NCBI GenBank assembly: GCA_030832085.1
Contig: JAURJU010000093.1
Span: 1 to 33,600, forward strand
Source: Chitinophagales bacterium
Lineage (GTDB): Bacteria > Bacteroidota > Bacteroidia > Chitinophagales > Chitinophagaceae
Direction of reading: 5' to 3'
DNA: 33,600 nt
Positions 31,231 to 33,600 of the stretch are shown here, one piece after another. Position numbers and translations under genes: made by a program. A model generated the notes under the pieces. That model was given only the letters and a program-made list of their open reading frames with translations, did no database searches and had not been told where the DNA came from. Positions within the stretch are counted from its first letter, which is position 1. Each line of letters starts with the position of its first letter.

Positions 31231-33600
31231 ATGAGACAAATCAAGAAAATCACATGGCTGTTCATGCTTCCCATGCTGTTGCATACCCTGGTGATGGCAC
31301 AAACCAGTATCAAGGGAAAGGTTACAGGGCCCAATAACCAGCCTGTTTCCAATGCAACGGTTGCCATCAAAGGAAAAGCCAAGGCATCACAAACCGACGC
31401 CAAGGGTGAATTTACAATCGCGGTCTCCAAAGGAGAAACCTTGGTGTTCAGCTCAGTTGGCTTCATCTCCAAAGAAATCAAGGTAGCAGAACAAACCATC
31501 ATCAACGTAAAACTTACACAAGATGAGGGAATGCTGGAAGGCGTTGTGGTAACTGCAATGGATATCAAGAAAAACCCACGCGAACTGGGCTATTCAGTGC
31601 AAAAGGTGGATGGGGATGATATACAAGAAACACAGCGTGAAAACTTCGTCAACAGCTTGCAAGGCCGTGTTGCCGGTCTTACCATAAACCCTACCAGCGG
31701 TGCAGCGGGTGCCTCCTCCTCTATCGTCTTGAGGGGTTTCAATTCGCTTTCCATGAGCAACCAACCTCTTTTTGTGGTGGATGGTATCGTAGTCGACAAC
31801 CAGAGTGTTGATGAAACTTCAGATGGCGGACGTGGTATAGGCCTTGCCTCTGACCGTCCCAACAGAAACAGCGATTACCAAAACAGGATTGCAGACATCA
31901 ACCCAAGTGATATTGAAAATGTAACAGTACTCAAAGGTCCGGAAGCAACTGCACTCTATGGCAGTCAGGCCAGCTCCGGCGCCATCCTCATTACCACCAA
32001 AAGGGCCAAGACGAGTAAACTACAATTGCAATACGACAACAGCTTCCGCGTTTCTCAACTGACCAGGTTCCCAGAGACCTTTGATAAATATTCAAACGGT
32101 ACCAATGGAGTTGCAGCAAGCACATTTCGTTATTTCGGACCTGCCTATGACGATACCACCTTGTTGTATGACAATGTAAACCTCTTCTTTCGTCCGGGCA
32201 TATCCCAAACCCATAACCTGGGCATGGATTTCGGCATCAAGAATTCTTTCTTCAGGTTGTCAGGGTCGATTTTTGACCAGCAGGGTGTAGTTCCCAACAA
32301 TGACTTCAAGCGTTATAACCTTCGCCTTTCCAATACCACCAAGATTGGAAAGTACATTGAAATCATGCCTTCCGTATCCATCGTCAAAACTGACAACAAC
32401 AAGGTACTCCGGAGTGCGGGTGGATACATGCTCAGCCTGATGATATGGCCGAACAAAAACAATATCCTGAACTATGAGGATCCTGTAACAGGCGACAAGC
32501 TTCCCCTTTTCAGCAGCAATCCCAATTCTGACTACGATAACCCCTTCTTTAACGTTTACAACAACGTTGCAAAGGATGTCACCATGCGTGCCACCACCTC
32601 TTTGGGCATCAACATCAATCCTACCAGTTGGTTGTCCGTACAAGGCCGTTTTGGATACGACACGTACAACATTGACGGATACATGAGGTATCATCCAAAA
32701 AGTTATTACCTCAGCTCTGCCGTTCAGGGTACGCTCGACAATTACTGGAGAAAATACAATGGTTACAACCATACCATCACTGCCACTGCAAAAAAGAAGG
32801 TAGGTGACTTCAGCTTCAGGGCCATGGCAGGGACCATGTGGCAGGACTACCAGACAAAAATGTACGCCATCACCGGAAACACACTGACATCAACAGAAAG
32901 CTTTGACAGCAGCATCACTGCCCCCAACTCAAGGGTAAGGTTGCTCAGGAACTATTTTGGCGAATACAACCGACAGGTCCTCCGCCAGTTCGCTTATTTT
33001 GGTGAAGCCGCCGTCAGCTACAAGAACATGCTGTTCCTGAACTATACACACCGCTTTGAATCCGCATCAACACTTCCTGTTAAAAACAGGAATTACAATT
33101 ACCCCGGTGGTAGCCTTAGCATCATCGCCAGTGATTTGATCAAACCATTGAAGAACAGCGATGTCATCAGCTACTGGAAAATCAGGACTTCATTGGCAGG
33201 AACTGCACGTTTGAACACTCCCTATTCAACCCAATCAGTTTTTGTGAACAACCTTGCCAGTGGCAGTGGCTTTTCATATGGTTATACCAACGCCAATCCT
33301 GAATTGGCGCCTGAAAGACAAAGCACCTATGAACTGGGTACTGAACTCAGACTCTTTGGGAATAAACTCAATCTTGAAGCAACCTATTACAATACCCTCA
33401 ACAAGGGGCAAATCATTGAAAACTTCCGTTTGAGCTATGCAACAGGTTTCGTACTGAATACCCAAAATGCAGCAAGCACAAGAAACCAGGGAATCGAGAT
33501 CACCCTCGGGTCCAATGTGATCAACAAGGCGAAGTTTGGGTGGAATTTCCAGATGAACTTCAACAAGATGTGGAACAAGGTCATTGACATGCCGAGAAAC
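31231..33600 (+). CDS. SusC/RagA family TonB-linked outer membrane protein (partial, C-terminus off window)
   Basis: The frame is open for 790 codons from the ATG at 31231 to the window edge. A signal peptide (MRQIKKITWLFMLPMLLHTL, ending near VMAQ) is followed by a carboxypeptidase-regulatory-like domain (about 25-105: IKGKVTGPNNQPVSNATVAI) and the TonB-box/plug part with EGVVVTAMDIKKN and NSLQGRVAGLTINPTSGAAG (about 105-245), including PLFVVDGIVVDNQ and PEATALYGSQASSGAILITT. From about residue 250 the sequence is a TonB-dependent beta-barrel. This is the receptor half of a SusC/SusD nutrient importer for sugars or peptides; a SusD partner would be expected just beyond base 33600, which I cannot see. 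It has its own promoter and leader, so it is separate from the GGT-like gene before it. Confidence 0.96.
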   Translation, partial: MRQIKKITWLFMLPMLLHTLVMAQTSIKGKVTGPNNQPVSNATVAIKGKAKASQTDAKGEFTIAVSKGETLVFSSVGFISKEIKVAEQTIINVKLTQDEGMLEGVVVTAMDIKKNPRELGYSVQKVDGDDIQETQRENFVNSLQGRVAGLTINPTSGAAGASSSIVLRGFNSLSMSNQPLFVVDGIVVDNQSVDETSDGGRGIGLASDRPNRNSDYQNRIADINPSDIENVTVLKGPEATALYGSQASSGAILITTKRAKTSKLQLQYDNSFRVSQLTRFPETFDKYSNGTNGVAASTFRYFGPAYDDTTLLYDNVNLFFRPGISQTHNLGMDFGIKNSFFRLSGSIFDQQGVVPNNDFKRYNLRLSNTTKIGKYIEIMPSVSIVKTDNNKVLRSAGGYMLSLMIWPNKNNILNYEDPVTGDKLPLFSSNPNSDYDNPFFNVYNNVAKDVTMRATTSLGININPTSWLSVQGRFGYDTYNIDGYMRYHPKSYYLSSAVQGTLDNYWRKYNGYNHTITATAKKKVGDFSFRAMAGTMWQDYQTKMYAITGNTLTSTESFDSSITAPNSRVRLLRNYFGEYNRQVLRQFAYFGEAAVSYKNMLFLNYTHRFESASTLPVKNRNYNYPGGSLSIIASDLIKPLKNSDVISYWKIRTSLAGTARLNTPYSTQSVFVNNLASGSGFSYGYTNANPELAPERQSTYELGTELRLFGNKLNLEATYYNTLNKGQIIENFRLSYATGFVLNTQNAASTRNQGIEITLGSNVINKAKFGWNFQMNFNKMWNKVIDMPRN

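Noticed and set aside
32260-32772. 170-codon minus-strand frame in the SusC gene
   Set aside because: It is antisense to a clear TonB-dependent barrel and has no domain pattern of its own.
1-33600. Search for mobile elements, CRISPR repeats, tRNA genes and long direct repeats
   Set aside because: Nothing convincing was seen by eye: no transposase or integrase motifs, no regularly spaced repeats, no cloverleaf with a CCA end.

Overview
The window looks like a chromosomal segment of a Bacteroidota bacterium, most likely of the Chitinophagaceae type. The evidence is a SusC/RagA TonB-linked receptor, many secreted or lipoprotein hydrolases, families common in that phylum (DUF3500, DUF4153, PepSY-like, VF530), weak Shine-Dalgarno sites, and promoters of the TTTG-N19/20-TAnnTTTG kind. 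GC content is moderate and even. I see no tRNA, rRNA, CRISPR array, transposase, phage gene or replication origin, so this reads as ordinary chromosome rather than a mobile island.

Layout. 1-2152 (minus): the adaptor subunit of an RND efflux pump, cut by the window edge, then a small membrane-anchored protein and a GNAT acetyltransferase. 2219-6166 (plus): a GyrI-like ligand-binding protein; a three-gene operon (membrane protein, winged-helix regulator, DUF4153 membrane protein) behind a textbook promoter with an overlapping palindrome; a VF530 DNA-binding protein; and a CDP-alcohol phosphatidyltransferase ending in nested inverted repeats. 6255-9543: a secreted PepSY-like protein (minus), a translationally coupled DCC oxidoreductase/DUF3500 pair (plus) and a beta-lactamase-like serine hydrolase (minus). 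9629-16745: an M20 peptidase, a TSUP permease with an SRPBCC protein (minus), a GH18 chitinase, a lipoprotein with a luciferase-like flavoenzyme (minus), and a sulfatase. 16841-24484: a DUF2339 membrane protein; a minus-strand pair of a large FAD/Fe-S 2-hydroxyacid dehydrogenase (YdiJ type) and an AlkB-type dioxygenase; an unlisted 54-residue lysine-rich protein; an SGNH lipoprotein and a GNAT enzyme. 24818-33600: a DUF1338 (HglS-type) enzyme, a carbohydrate acetylesterase with a bicupin (minus), a GH3 glycosidase, a divergent gamma-glutamyltransferase and the start of a SusC receptor gene that runs off the end.

How the genes may work together. The most suggestive grouping is the HglS-type enzyme (makes D-2-hydroxyglutarate from 2-oxoadipate in characterised relatives), the YdiJ-type dehydrogenase (oxidises D-2-hydroxyglutarate to 2-oxoglutarate in relatives) and, 23 bases behind the latter, an AlkB enzyme that needs 2-oxoglutarate and belongs to a class inhibited by 2-hydroxyglutarate. 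This link is inferred from family knowledge and gene order. The right-hand 8 kb (esterase, cupin, GH3, SusC) and the scattered chitinase and sulfatase fit a life of degrading polysaccharides. All family assignments come from reading motifs and protein sequence, with no database search.
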